Shown: positions 11,201-21,438 of the stretch, in pieces
How positions within the stretch are numbered: position 1 is the stretch's first letter
Layout: the number at the start of each line of letters is the position of its first letter
Assembly: GCA_030248195.1 (NCBI GenBank)
Contig: JASAND010011438.1
Location: 1 to 64,000 of the forward strand
DNA: 64,000 nucleotides
Reading direction: 5' to 3'
DNA from: Trissonchulus latispiculum
Lineage: Eukaryota > Nematoda > Enoplea > Enoplida > Ironidae
Notes under the pieces: model-generated
The model's input: only the letters and a program-made list of their open reading frames with translations
Database searches by the model: none
Told to the model about the DNA's origin: nothing
Made by a program: the position numbers and the translations under genes

Positions 11201-12036
11201 CGGGGGGGGGGGGAAATCACCACCGGTGTAGTTTTTCCGGGGGGAAATTTTACACCGGGGGAAAACTGCACCGTGACAGCGTGTACAGTACAGTATACAT
11301 GTACAGCTGATTCTATGCATTGCAATTAAGGTTCATGGAATGCAGTTTTGCATGGAAAAATTCCTACTTTTTTGCTCAAATTCGTACTTCTATTTCCTAC
11401 TTTTTGAAAATCACTGCGTGCGAGGCCTGCTAGTAAGATTTGAATGTAAAAATGTTACACGACAAACTTAAATTTTGGTAAGTCGCAATATTTCGATTGC
11501 TGAACCGTGGTAAATTAGTATTTTGATAATAGTAGCAAAAACTTAAGTTCCAGTCACTGCCGTCTAGACTCGCGGACACAACTTCTGGGGTTTTTTAGGC
11601 AAAAATAAGTGGGGGACACCCCCCCACTAGTGGGGGAGGTCCAAAAGTGGGGGGAATAAAATGAGCTAAAGGTCACTTAAAATTAAGTTTTGGCACCAAA
11701 ATAGACAATTTTCGAAAATTCTGACCAAACATCCTAAAAATTTGGTTATTTTTGGGCACCTTAGGGTGAGTGGGGGGAAAGAGGTCGAGTGGGGGCCCCC
11801 ACCCCCCTCAGTTTAAAACCCCAGAACTTGTATGAAACTGGCTCCTTCCGGATGGCAGTGGGCGGAAAAGTCTGCTACATCAATGTGTTTTTTTGTATTT
11901 AGAAGATTTGCTTAGCGCTTTTTCTGAGTTGTTAGATGACTGGTGGTGGAGTCTTCATTTCAGTACGGATACAGAAGATGAGCCTGAGGAACTTCAAAGC
12001 TATAAAATCCTTATCTGGACGTATTTTGAGCAGTAG
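5229..12036 (+). CDS. Unrecognised multi-exon host gene, 3' part (five exons)
   Basis: The proposed exons are 5229-5424, 7057-7183, 8880-9037, 10001-10228 and 11903-12036. Each has AG before it and GT after it, except that the last ends in TAG. The phases agree at all four junctions, and the total of 843 nt gives 280 residues plus stop. The encoded protein is acidic, helical-looking and Leu-rich. It has no motif, signal peptide or membrane segment that I recognise. The 5' end is missing: the first visible exon opens at an acceptor, so upstream exons must lie left of the LINEs or outside the window. The introns contain a foldback element and two MITEs with clean target duplications, which fits host introns rather than transposon coding DNA. 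An alternative last exon is listed separately. Exon calls rest on splice motifs and phase only; there is no transcript evidence. Confidence 0.6.
6225..6884. repeat. Intronic repeat-like sequence ending in (AACT)n
   Basis: A moderately GC-rich block ends in TAACTAACTAACTAACTA at 6866-6883, the kind of simple tail seen on SINE or LINE 3' ends. No RT coding sequence was found. It lies in the intron between exons 5229-5424 and 7057-7183. Confidence 0.35.
7218..8299. mobile_element. Foldback element (imperfect palindrome of about 1.1 kb)
   Basis: The left end (TGCGACCAAAAAATG...) and right end are inverted copies, and the pairing continues inward. For example, AGAATCGCCAGGGACTCGAG near 7300 pairs with CTCGAGTTCCCGACGATTCT near 8200, and GGGTATCAATCGACAGCTCTTA near 7540 pairs with its inverse near 7970. 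Both pairs share a centre near 7758. The arms have diverged. It sits in an intron of the unknown gene and has no ORF of its own. Confidence 0.7.
9120..9413. repeat. GC-rich CCGGCCGG-bearing repeat
   Basis: Dense CCGGCCGG/GGCCGGCC words occur at both ends (9131-9176 and 9320-9412) of a more AT-rich core. This pattern is common in small non-autonomous DNA elements, but I cannot fix the ends. Confidence 0.3.
9419..9765. mobile_element. MITE with C-runs, TSD AACAA
   Basis: The terminal inverted repeats are CTGGGTTTTCTTTAG and CTAGAGAAAACCCAG. They are flanked by exact 5-bp duplications AACAA at 9414-9418 and 9766-9770. The ends carry long C homopolymers around an AT-rich core. It is intronic in the unknown host gene. 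Confidence 0.8.
10256..10328 (+). repeat. Three exact tandem copies of a 24-bp unit
   Basis: The unit AAACTTATTAAAAGTGTGGT plus TATG is repeated three times without change, starting 28 bp past the donor of exon 10001-10228. As minisatellite DNA it could vary in copy number. Confidence 0.85.
10961..11079 (+). CDS. Possible alternative terminal exon of the unknown gene
   Basis: A TTTGTTGCAG acceptor opens a frame compatible with the donor at 10228 (one base plus two). It encodes about 39 residues, lysine-rich near the end, and stops at TAA 11077-11079. No good donor follows, but AATAAA occurs at 11068-11073. Skipping it and joining 10228 to 11903 also keeps frame, so this is either an alternative last exon or intronic noise. 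Confidence 0.4.
11170..11300. repeat. Inverted and direct ACCGGTGTA/G-run cluster
   Basis: ACCCGGTGTAATTTTTCC, ACCGGTGTAGTTTTTCC and an inverted TACACCGGGGG lie within 100 bp, separated by G runs. This could be a small degenerate foldback. Confidence 0.4.
11585..11824. mobile_element. MITE with G-runs, TSD AACTT
   Basis: The ends are CTGGGGTTTTTTAGGC and GTTTAAAACCCCAG, flanked by AACTT at 11580-11584 and 11825-11829. Its G/C homopolymers and TTTTAGGCAAAAAT core resemble the copy at 9419-9765. It lies in the last intron of the unknown gene. Confidence 0.75.
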
Positions 12037-13753
12037 TTTATACAATGTAAATAGCGTTAGTAAAAATTTTCTGTCAATGATGGTGTGTATTTGTTTACAA
12101 TTTAAGGTTAAGGCTCTTCTTACGCATGCAGTCTTAACGTGTAGGATGTGACATTTCTGAATTTAGCTTTTTAAAGTATCGAACAATAACAATAACGGTC
12201 ACTTCAGAAAACAAATTTTCGCAATATTTTTTGCCCTTCTATCTAAGTAATATTTCGGTGTATGGTAAGTAGTACCAAGAGTACATAATACTCTTGGTAG
12301 TAGATTAGTTGCAGAATTCTACCTAGCACTTGTATGCTGAGCTTGTCTGTGGTTTAGTCTTCCGTCGGATCATGTTTCTTGTCTTAATGCGCAGGTGCTG
12401 AGTCGGCCAGCTGGGGTCCGGAACCAACTTAGCAGCGGGTTAGAAATTGTGGTCGTTGAGTGGGCTAGAGCTTTAGAGTCTGTGTCTATCAACTTGCAAG
12501 GGTCCTAGAGCGGGGAGGTTCAAGTTTGTGGACTGAGCTGGGCTCTAGGTTTTCTTAGTCCCTGGCCTAGAAGCAGTCCGGGCTGGGCTTAGCTAGTATT
12601 GGTTCCTACTGGTCCCACTGATTATTTAGACCGTTTTTGCTGCTAATGTGTTATGCTTTTGGATGATTCTGATGGATAAAAGCGGCTGATTAATTGTAAA
12701 TTCCAAAACCAAAACCAAACACAACTTGCGGCAGCTGGGTTAGATAGGTGGTGGACTATCGTGCTAACATTCGGCTTTTTTGGATAGACACGCACAGGTG
12801 GACAAGGGCGGAATTCCCCCCCCCTCAAAATTGTCCAAAAATTAGGATTTAAGACTAAAATTTCCAAACATTTTCCGGCTTTGCCGGAATCTCACTTCAA
12901 ATCACTATTGTTTGCCAAAAAACTTCCGAAAAACGTGTTTTGGCTAAAAATGGCAGAAATCGCTTAAAAATCGATTTCAAATGTACCCCTAAGACAAATC
13001 GCTCTCACAAGGGGTACCCAAATTTGCTTCCACAAGGGTAAGTGGAATTTGACCTCCCGTTCAGGTATGTATAGACACGGCTTAGAAGATTTTGGTATTC
13101 AACAATACTTACACACCTACATTGCAGCGGTTGATTTCTCCGGTTTTGATGAACTAAGCTGAGCTAAGTATTTTGCAAAATGTACAAAATTTGAACATAA
13201 TTCGTCCTAGAATTTCTATTGTGTAAGTCGACACCGACCAGTGGTAGATTGTGTGTACTTCAGTTTATATAGTGCGATATATGGCATATAAATTTTAAAC
13301 CAATATAATGCGATATGTTACGGTATATAAATTTTAAATGAGTACAGCAAATCTAGTACCATTATCAAGCATAGTGATACGCAGTACGCACCGGATGTGT
13401 TTTCATATCTGAATATCCGTCTATTTTGCGATAACGGATATTCGCCTGTTCAAAACTCAAAGAAACATTTTCGATTTCACAGTTAAAAATTTAATTTTTC
13501 TGTCAACTTTTCTTTGTGCACGTAATTTCTGTCATCAATCCAAGCTGCTACCTTAAATTTGCTAATTTCAATTAATTTGTCTAAAAGTAAACGGATATCC
13601 TGACAATTTTCTGAAATCGGATATTATCCAAGTATCCAGTGCTCATCACTAATCATGAGTTCAGAATTCAATTATATTTAAGAAGAAGAGGCCACTAGAG
13701 GTCTTCTTTTCTCGGCATTGCTGGCATTTAATTTATAACCGGTCAAATGAAGG
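12037..13753. other. Intergenic DNA, nothing coding seen
   Basis: This stretch follows the unknown gene's stop codon. A small C-run/TTTGCCGGAATC block near 12820-13050 resembles the G/C-run MITEs but lacks clear ends. A short direct duplication, TATAAATTTTAAA, occurs near 13290 and 13335. Confidence 0.4.
13374..13653. mobile_element. Possible small hAT-like MITE
   Basis: The ends TAGTGATACGC and GCTCATCACTA form an imperfect inverted pair, and several GGATATTC/GAATATCC words fold inside. The flanking 8-mers ATCAAGCA and ATCATGAG match poorly, so the target duplication is doubtful. Confidence 0.35.
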
Positions 13754-13761
13754 ATACAGCT

Positions 13762-15320
13762 CAGAGATGAAACCGGGTCACTATTTGCTGACCCGGTCGA
13801 CCCCTGACCCGGTGACCCGGTATTCTTGAAAATTCAGATTTAAGCTCAGAAAAATTAAAAACTCTTATAATGGGGTGCGGTGAGTGTTTGTGATCTTTTT
13901 GGACATTTTTGGCGTGTAACACTGGTTTGCACCAAATGTGGTTAGCAAATGGTTAGCGGGTTTGCTGCTAACCACTTGGTTAACTAGAAGTTAACCACAA
14001 ACTATTTTGCACCAAATGTGGTTAACTTAACCACTTGCTAACCAAATGCTAAGCAAGTGGTTAACATGTGGTTGGCTAACCCTGCTCTCGAGCAGGGTTA
14101 ACCACGAACTTGCAGTGAATTTTCAGGTTCTGGCAAGAAACTTACAGACCAAACCGTACAACTAAGAAAGAATTAATGGAATGTATATTCATGTTGGAGT
14201 ATATATGTAACATGTTGAAGTGATTCAATGTTTTTGCGTGATTCATATTTAAGTTAGTAAGAAAAGTTAAAACTATCTTCTATTGCTCAAATCGGTAGTG
14301 CTCTTGAAAAGTAGTTGTATTCGAATTATAATTTTGGTGCAGTTGATCACAAGATGTCGCTGCTTTTATATGACCTTTATCGTTTTGTACCTATATACTT
14401 TGTAAATTATAAAAGTTCGTTTTCATATAGACAGAAGGCACAAGATCGGAATTATATAGATAGATACACGACATTGAAATGTGTTTAATCGTGAGTGAAG
14501 CTTTTAAAAATTTCAATGTAATTCATTGGACAAACGAGTGCAGCGGCGTAGTCTGATTGGTTCAGAGAAGTCCCGCCTCTAGCTCCTGCTAACCATTTGC
14601 TAACCACATGGTTGACTAACCATTTGCTAACCACATTTGGTGCAAGAAAGTTACTGCTAACCATATGGTTATGGTTAGCAAATGGTTAGTTAACCATTTG
14701 GTTAGCAAATAACCATATGGTTAGCAAATGGTTAACCACATTTGGTGCAAACGGCCGTAAAATAAGAAGTTGGGAAAAAATTTGCTTTTCTTACACTGGA
14801 AAGTAAATATATTGTAAGTAAGCAGGAAAATCAAAGCTGTGATCTGAAGTAAACTACATAACGTTTGAATCAAACAAATTGGAACAAATACTTTGCCAAA
14901 GTCATCACACCATCTAATTCCAATCATAGAGTTTGTTTAACATAAGCACTTCTGTGTTTTATCATTATATACTTTAGTAAAATATTTAATTTAGTTGTAT
15001 GGTTGAGGGTTTCACTTCACCCTGCAGTGATTCTTTGGAATTATTCTTGTTAAGATTGACAGGATATAACAATTATAAGGACACTTCAACGACAAGCATT
15101 TAAAAACTACACTATTAAGTTAAGAATATTAGTATTATTGCTAGTTTTTTAGTATATAATGAAGGTGGCAAAAACAGGTAAAAGTTCTGAAAAATATGCT
15201 TTAACAGCAAAAATTTCCTCCAATCAAAAATACCGGGTCAAGACCGGGTCAGAGCTCCTGACCCGGTGACCCGGTCCATATAGTGACCCGAACTGACCCG
15301 GTGACCCGGTTTCATCTCTG
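13762..15320. mobile_element. hAT-like non-autonomous element, 8-bp TSD ATACAGCT
   Basis: The terminal repeat CAGAGATGAAACCGGGTCA is inverted at the right end. Exact 8-bp duplications ATACAGCT flank it at 13754-13761 and 15321-15328. Both ends carry repeated GACCCGGT words. There is no transposase ORF. The 8-bp duplication and CAG start fit the hAT superfamily. It lies about 150 bp upstream of the HSCB start codon. Confidence 0.85.
13926..14750. mobile_element. Nested inverted-repeat element with GGTTAGCAAAT repeats
   Basis: The ends TTTGCACCAAATGTGGTTAG and its inverse (ending at 14750) enclose many direct and inverted copies of GGTTAGCAAATGGTTA and GCTAACCA. It lies wholly inside the hAT-like element. 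No target duplication is evident. Confidence 0.65.
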
Positions 15321-15467
15321 ATACAGCTTATGCTTCTGCTTCGTTGGAAATCTTCGAGCTTATTGCGAATATGTATCTCAAAAGGCAACTTCCTACTTTC
15401 ATTCGTATACGTTTCTATCAGATGTCCGTTGAAACGTAATTGCTTATTGTAGGAATGAAGGAAGGAA

Positions 15468-16696
15468 ATGGTTTTGGTGGTGGTTACAAGACTGTTAGTC
15501 TCATTTCGATTGGTTCGATCACTGTCGTATCTTTCAAATCTGGCTATTTACCACCCCTTTTATTCGAAAGGTTTTCTGCTGAATCCTCTTCGCAGTAGAA
15601 GTCTGCTTCTGTCCCGGTCGCTGCCATCGTCTTCTGACAAAAGTCTTACCTGCTGGAATTGTAAGAAAAATGTGGACTCGAACAAGGAACGGTTGTTTTG
15701 TAGTTCATGTAATTGCATTCAACCCTCGCCCGCTACTACATCAGCAAACTATTTCGACTATCTGGGTTTACCCATATCCTTTGACGTGGATTTAGCTGAT
15801 TTATCCACACGATTTAAGAACCTCCAGTGGCAGCTGCATCCAGATAAATTCACATTAAAGTCTGAGGTACCTACATACATTATCTCTCAGCAATCACAGC
15901 GAAACTGTTTGTTTTGGACAAAAACCTGGATAAATTTCTGTAGAATTATTTACAATATAACTTATGTACGTGCATACGTACTACAGAGAATTCTGTTGTA
16001 TAGTTTACTTACTGAATTCCATACATTCGATCAACATTAGTGTACCTTAGTTAGTTTGAGAGACGCATAGTGGTTCAAAGGATGTCCAAGTTTTCCAAAA
16101 AATCTCTAGTTTTAAGGAAAATGACTGCGTCCCGCGGCATCAAACGGTACCGGTACCGCGTCCATGTCTCATTACTTAGCTATCTGGCTTTAACGTCTTG
16201 CTTTTCAGCTGTTTCTGTATTGCTAACGTATAAATAGTCGTGGATTAATCGACTATTTCTTTTTGATCTTTCAACATCTGTTGTTGGGTTGGATATGCTA
16301 GCTTAATTTTATTGTGTTGTTTAGAGAGAACGAGAAATTGCAGAAGAACACAGTGCCTATTTAAATGGTGCTTACAGAACTATAACCAAGCCTCTGTCCA
16401 GAGCACTGTACATTTTAAGATTGTATGGCATTCAGCTGACTGAAGGTGAAACTGAAAGCGACTCAGATTTTCTACTAGAAATGATGGAATTGAATGAAGC
16501 CGCAGCGGAAAATCCGGATTTAAATGAGATCAAAGAAATGTGGAAGAAGAATCGGCAGAAGCTGAAAAGTTTAGAGCACGAATTGAGTGACTGTTTTTCC
16601 AGGAATAATATGGATGAAGCAAAAGCTGTGGCAATTCAGATAAAATATTACGCCACTTTACAGGAACAGCTAGACAAGCGATTGGAAAACGTATAA
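15468..16696 (+). CDS. HSCB: HscB, mitochondrial iron-sulfur cluster J-type cochaperone
   Basis: There are two exons, 15468-15866 and 16325-16696, joined in phase 0 by a GT-AG intron, giving 256 residues. HscB delivers the ISCU scaffold to the mitochondrial HSP70 and stimulates its ATPase during Fe-S cluster transfer. Residues 1-60 form a basic, Leu/Ser/Arg-rich presequence suited to mitochondrial import. A CWNC...CSSC tetracysteine zinc motif follows, as in animal HSCB proteins. Then comes a J domain with the HPD triad (HPDKF) and, in exon 2, the helical C-terminal ISCU-binding domain (SAYLNGAYRTI..., ending in LENV). The spacing across the junction matches the human protein residue for residue as I recall it. 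Human HSCB is 235 residues, so this one is slightly longer at the N-terminus. The frame is intact and the gene looks functional. Confidence 0.95.
16144..16158. other. Palindrome CGGTACCGGTACCG in the HSCB intron
   Basis: A perfect 14-bp palindrome lies mid-intron. Its function is unknown. Confidence 0.5.
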
Positions 16697-16839
16697 TTAT
16701 TTATTGTCTGTCTACATGTTTCTAATTGTTTATTGTATTTCAAAATCTTAAGTTTTTGTATAAATTTGAGATATTCACGTTGTGCAATTTGCACCAGATC
16801 CTTTGCGTGGTCTGCAATAGATTTGTGTCGTTAAGAAAT

Positions 16840-17200
16840 TTCCCGGGCGGGTCTGCTGAACCGACCAGCCGGGCCCTGAGGCCTGATTGATGGCCCGGTT
16901 GGCCCGGCGGTCCGGTAAAGGCCCGACATACAAAAAAGTGTCAAACAATAGCTAGTGCTATTTATTACAACTTAGACAACTAGACTTCCTAGTGAAGGAA
17001 GTGAAATTGGAGAAATTTTGAAATGTTCACAACAATAATTTGACCGGGCCTCATTGGGCCCAATCAAGCCTGGCCGGGCTTCCAAGGCCCGGCTCTGGCC
17101 GTGCCTGCGCGGCTGACCGAGCCGTCCGGGCCTGCCTCCAGCAGCCGGAGTCGGGCCGGCCCGGTGCAGGCCCGGCCCGGAGCTCGATCCCGGCGCAACT
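16840..17200. repeat. GC-rich (GGCCCGG)-bearing repeat downstream of HSCB
   Basis: Two islands of CCCGG/GGCCCGGC words (16843-16925 and 17042-17195) flank an AT-rich core. This is reminiscent of a small DNA transposon with GC-rich ends. Exact ends and target duplication were not determined. Confidence 0.35.
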
Positions 17201-17414
17201 CTATTCCGCAATACTCATGCTACATGTTGTAAAGAATAGAGGGGAAGAACACAGAGGGGTGGTGAGGAAGGGGCAAGGGTGAAGAACACAAGGAAAAGAA
17301 GGCGAAAGGGTAGTGACGTCATACAGTGCAAACCTATGCTCAAGGGGCGGGAGGGAGTGGGAGGGATAAATTTGGGATTGGGATTGGGGGTCGAAACGGG
17401 TACACTATACTACT

Positions 17415-17955
17415 CCAGCACAGCAAGATGGGTTACTCGGGCAGCAAAACTGATAGCGGGAATCGACTCTCCGTCCCAAAAAACCTTTGTATGCAAAATT
17501 TGAGCCACCCATGTAGCAAAATAAGGCGCCTTTGAAGCATACTTTTTGGCCATTTTAGCGTTTTGGCCGACTTTGGCCCCCAGCCAAAAATTTTTTCCGG
17601 CTCTGGGAGGCATAAAAACTAGCTTATTTACTTATTTTTGATTTGTACTACAAGAATATATATGGGTCTCATAGGCAAAAATTTTTCTATCTGTAGTTAT
17701 TCAAGCTACAAAACCCCCTTATGAGACATCAAAAGCGAGAAACCGGAAAAAAACATCACACTCGTAAGCGATTTTTGGCATAACTTTTTAACGGAAAGCG
17801 GTACAGGGATGAAACTTCAGGAACATACTAAACTCGACACGTACAATTTTTTGCGCACATAATCTGCGCAGGATCTGCGCAGGAATCTGCGCAGCTTCTG
17901 CGCAGCCTTGTTTTACACGGTCATTCGACCATTTTCACTCAATTATAGGGGTCGC
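17415..17955 (+). repeat. Composite-element tail (solo copy)
   Basis: It shares long stretches with 53950-54615. These include the segment reading GGTTACTCGGGCAGCAAAACT, the ACCTTTGTATGCAAAATTT word, GCACATAATCTGCGCAG and TTTTCACTCA.TTATAGGGG. A small cluster of CTGCGCAG words lies near 17870-17910. A truncated copy of the tail module is the simplest reading. Confidence 0.75.
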
Positions 17956-17958
17956 TAT

Positions 17959-17960
<2 letters not shown>

Positions 17961-18022
<62 letters not shown>
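17961..18022. repeat. (AT)n microsatellite
   Basis: About 31 AT dinucleotides, immediately after the repeat tail. Confidence 0.95.
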
Positions 18023-18024
<2 letters not shown>

Positions 18025-18099
18025 TTGCAAACATAAAAAATATTAGGACTGAAATGTCAACGATTATCACCGCTTTCTGACTGTTCTCCTACTCCTTAA

Positions 18100-20409
18100 G
18101 GTGGTGGTAACGTTTACCGCAGTCGTTTTCAAAACGTCATAACTTGCTCAATCTAAGATACAGTACAGGATATGATAAATCAATTTAAAGCTTGAAATGG
18201 GGGCATTTTGGTGATATCTTTAAAGTGCTGGTTCGATTTCGTGTATTTTTGGGCTTTAAAATCGCAATTGTCGTTGAAATTCATTCAAATTTGCTACAAT
18301 TACATCAGTTAGCCTAGAAAAGATTTTAGAAAAATTTTGAAAATTTGAGTTTTGGAGAAATTTGCTGTTATCCGTCGTAACTGGCACTGTGGGTACCCTA
18401 CTCGAGCGAACTTATAACCATTCGAATCGTCTCAGCAAGACCTACAACTTTGCTCCTGAGTATTCTTCGATTCCTTACGGTTTAGGAGGTGCCAGCTAAA
18501 ATTCATTTTCGAGGTCCAAAACTGGCCACTTTTCGAAAAATCAAATATTGCAAGATTTCGACAATTTCAACAGCGCTAGGCTGTGGGTCAAGTATGGATC
18601 ATATTTGTAGTCCTAAAGCACATGTTATGCTTAACGGAGAGCTCTCTGCGGCATCTGTGCCTACGCACCACAACGAAAATGTGAAATTTTGAAAATAGCA
18701 ACCAGACAGTTTTGAACACGGATTTCTCTCAACTCATGCAACCAACTAGAAAACGGCTTTAGACACGCATTTTTGGGACAATTGTCGAGGGCTATTTTTC
18801 ATGGTTTCACGTTTTGTCTATCCGTGGTTCGAGAGAAATAAGCATCCAAATTTGAAAATTTTGACGAAAATCAGACAAAATGTACATTTTCTCAAAATCT
18901 TGAGCTTACCTGATCACTAAAAGATTTCAGAAAAAATAGCCCTCTGGAAGACGTTTCTTAGCCTGAACTGGTCGCGTTTCTTTAGCTTTCCCACATTTCG
19001 AGAAATCCATGTTCAAAAATTGTTTTCTTGTTATCGCATGTTCAAGTCGAAGATTTGAAATGAGACAGGTATACAAGCTGTAATGAAATATATATAACTA
19101 GCTGCAACAAGCACATGCTAAGCTTTAAACTGATATAAAAATTATCGTTGAATTCCAAGAATTGAGCAAATTACGGTCTTTCAAAATTTGCTGCAAATAC
19201 CCGTACCAGCACCTTAAACTTTATTTAACTACTTTGTTTTACACAGAGGAGACCACAAATCATTTTTAAACAAGGATTTCAGAAATCTGTGCAGCTTCAT
19301 CAAGCTTTGCTCTAGACTACACTAGACCAAGCTGGCGTGCAGAGTCTTTCCGAGGGTCTTGGTTTCGCCAGAAATTACCTATAACCCGAGAAATTCATCA
19401 AAAAGTAAAAATTGTCGAAATTTCATGATTTTTCCACAATTCAAATGAGAATTACACAACTTTGAGACAGTTTCAGCAAAAACGAAGAAAGCCACCTGGC
19501 TTACTTCTAGGCCAAAATTTATGGGGGGGGGGGCGATATGGGGGGGTGCTCGACGAAGCCCCCCCCCCCCTCGATGGGGGGGGCTCACCGAAAATGGGGG
19601 GGCATATTTTTTGACAAATTTTTAGGGTTTTTGCGTAAAAAACGCTAAAAATCGCTGAAAAATAACTAATTTTGGGTGTTTTTTAAGCTAAAATAGTGGA
19701 AATTTAGGTAAATATCCGGCGAAGCCGGAAAAATTTTTGAAATTTTGGCTAAAAATGGTAAAAAAAGGACAATTTTTGGGGTTATGGGGGGGAGGTCGGA
19801 ATTTATGGGGGGGGCTCCTCGAATGGGGGGTCCCACCCCACCAGTAGAAGTAAGCCAGGCCACCCTCTACATTAGTGCAAAAATGGTTGTGAAATTGTTT
19901 GCAGCTTGATTGAAACTGATTGCAGTTCTTGGAAAACCGGTTTATCAGCTAGTTTAGCTAGAGTCAACTAACCAAGATTATTTTTGCAAAAAGTATGTGC
20001 CTGCAGACGCTTTCTAATTTGGAGGCACCGTTGTCGAATGTTGTGGTTATATACATGTTGCAGTAATTGACAAAAGTCTGGAAGTTTGGAAACCAGCTGG
20101 TTTTGGAACATTTTATCTTGATTATAACTCGGAATGTTGAAATGGAAAATGAAGTTGAAAAATTGGTCTAGGAGCAAAGTTATGCAGTTTGACTAGCTCT
20201 TTCGATTTAATATGGTTTTGGCTAATTTCAAACAACTCTGCGACACTTATTCTGCAAAAGTCAAAAATTTCTAAATTTTGCCACAAAAACTCCTGGATTG
20301 TTTCTAATATCCTCAGGAACACCGACGTAGTGTGCTCTGAAAGTTTCAGACACATTGGATTACTTGAGCGAAATGTATCAACCAGAATACGGGAGACAAT
20401 ACCACCACC
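18100..20409. mobile_element. TTAA-flanked inverted-repeat element (piggyBac-like, non-autonomous)
   Basis: The termini GGTGGTGGTAACG and (inverted) GGTGGTGGTATTG lie directly inside TTAA at 18096-18099 and 20410-20413. A TTAA duplication is the hallmark of piggyBac-type insertion. No transposase ORF is present, and the interior is AT-rich with one nested MITE. Confidence 0.55.
19496..19858. mobile_element. MITE with G-runs, TSD GCCAC
   Basis: Perfect 14-bp terminal repeats CTGGCTTACTTCTA / TAGAAGTAAGCCAG are flanked by GCCAC at 19491-19495 and 19859-19863. Long G runs lie at both ends. The core TTTTAGGCTAAAA-type sequence is shared with the copy at 45862-46225. Confidence 0.9.
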
Positions 20410-20413
20410 TTAA

Positions 20414-21438
20414 GGAAATACACAATTAGAATGCACCGGAGAAGACAGGAATTTTGACAATTAAAAACAGGTTAAATTGTTAAAAATCGTTAGTTGTCTC
20501 ATAGATTTGTATAGTATATATTTGCATCTGTATAGTTGGGCAAGACAGTAGTTTTTGTTAGCATCAACTTGGCCTATTTTGTTTTAATTTGGATGACAAT
20601 AATAGCAAAATAGAGATGTTTAGTTTAAGTTTTTAAGGAAAATATTGAAAATTTTTAAGCTGCCCCTTTCAATTTGCAGTCCTGGCTCTGGCCATAATGA
20701 TGCCACCTGGTGTGGCGGCCCTACGTGCTCCAACTACAAGTTAGAGCTCCGAGAAAATTTCCAGCATTTTCTGAACACAAATAAAAATTGTCGCGAAAAT
20801 ATATTCGTCAATTGACGTCATATTGACATCGAGATTCTTGGCATATATATACATAAGATTAAGTTTACTTTTATGCTGTCTGTATATTATGTTCAAGTGA
20901 AAATTCAAATAATTTTTCTGAAAATTGCTATTCTTGTCTAAATTATTGTAAATTTTCGCTGTATCTGGCTATGAGCTCAGGCAACATCAGCTTCAAAAAC
21001 TGGACTTGTTTAGAACATCAGCTTTTAAGTTTTGTGCATGGGTGACCTTTGCTTCTAATTATATATATAATTATACACTTTTTATTGGAGTTTTCTACAT
21101 AACGAAAGTGCTAATTTTTCCACTTTTCTACAGAGTGTTTGCCGTTGTTCTCAACATGATTTGCTTTTACTCTTTACGGACGGCTACGATTTGCTCTATA
21201 TATAACCTATTTGCTTGATCTTAACATCATTGGAATTTTTCGTGGATTATTTCGGTGGAACTGGTGGTTGCTGCATAGCAATATATATATTTGCTCTATA
21301 TATTTTCCTTGCTGCATGCAAATCTGCTTTGCTGCTGCTTTGCTGCAAAACGATTACGTACTTCTCTGATTAATTAATTTATTTTGATTATATTTAATTT
21401 GCGCGGAAGCCAATTTCAATTACTGTGATCTGTCTGCC
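20414..21438. other. AT-rich DNA, probable 5' region of the downstream LINE
   Basis: No gene is recognised. The part nearest 21439 may be the LINE 5' UTR, but I see no defined 5' end. Confidence 0.35.
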
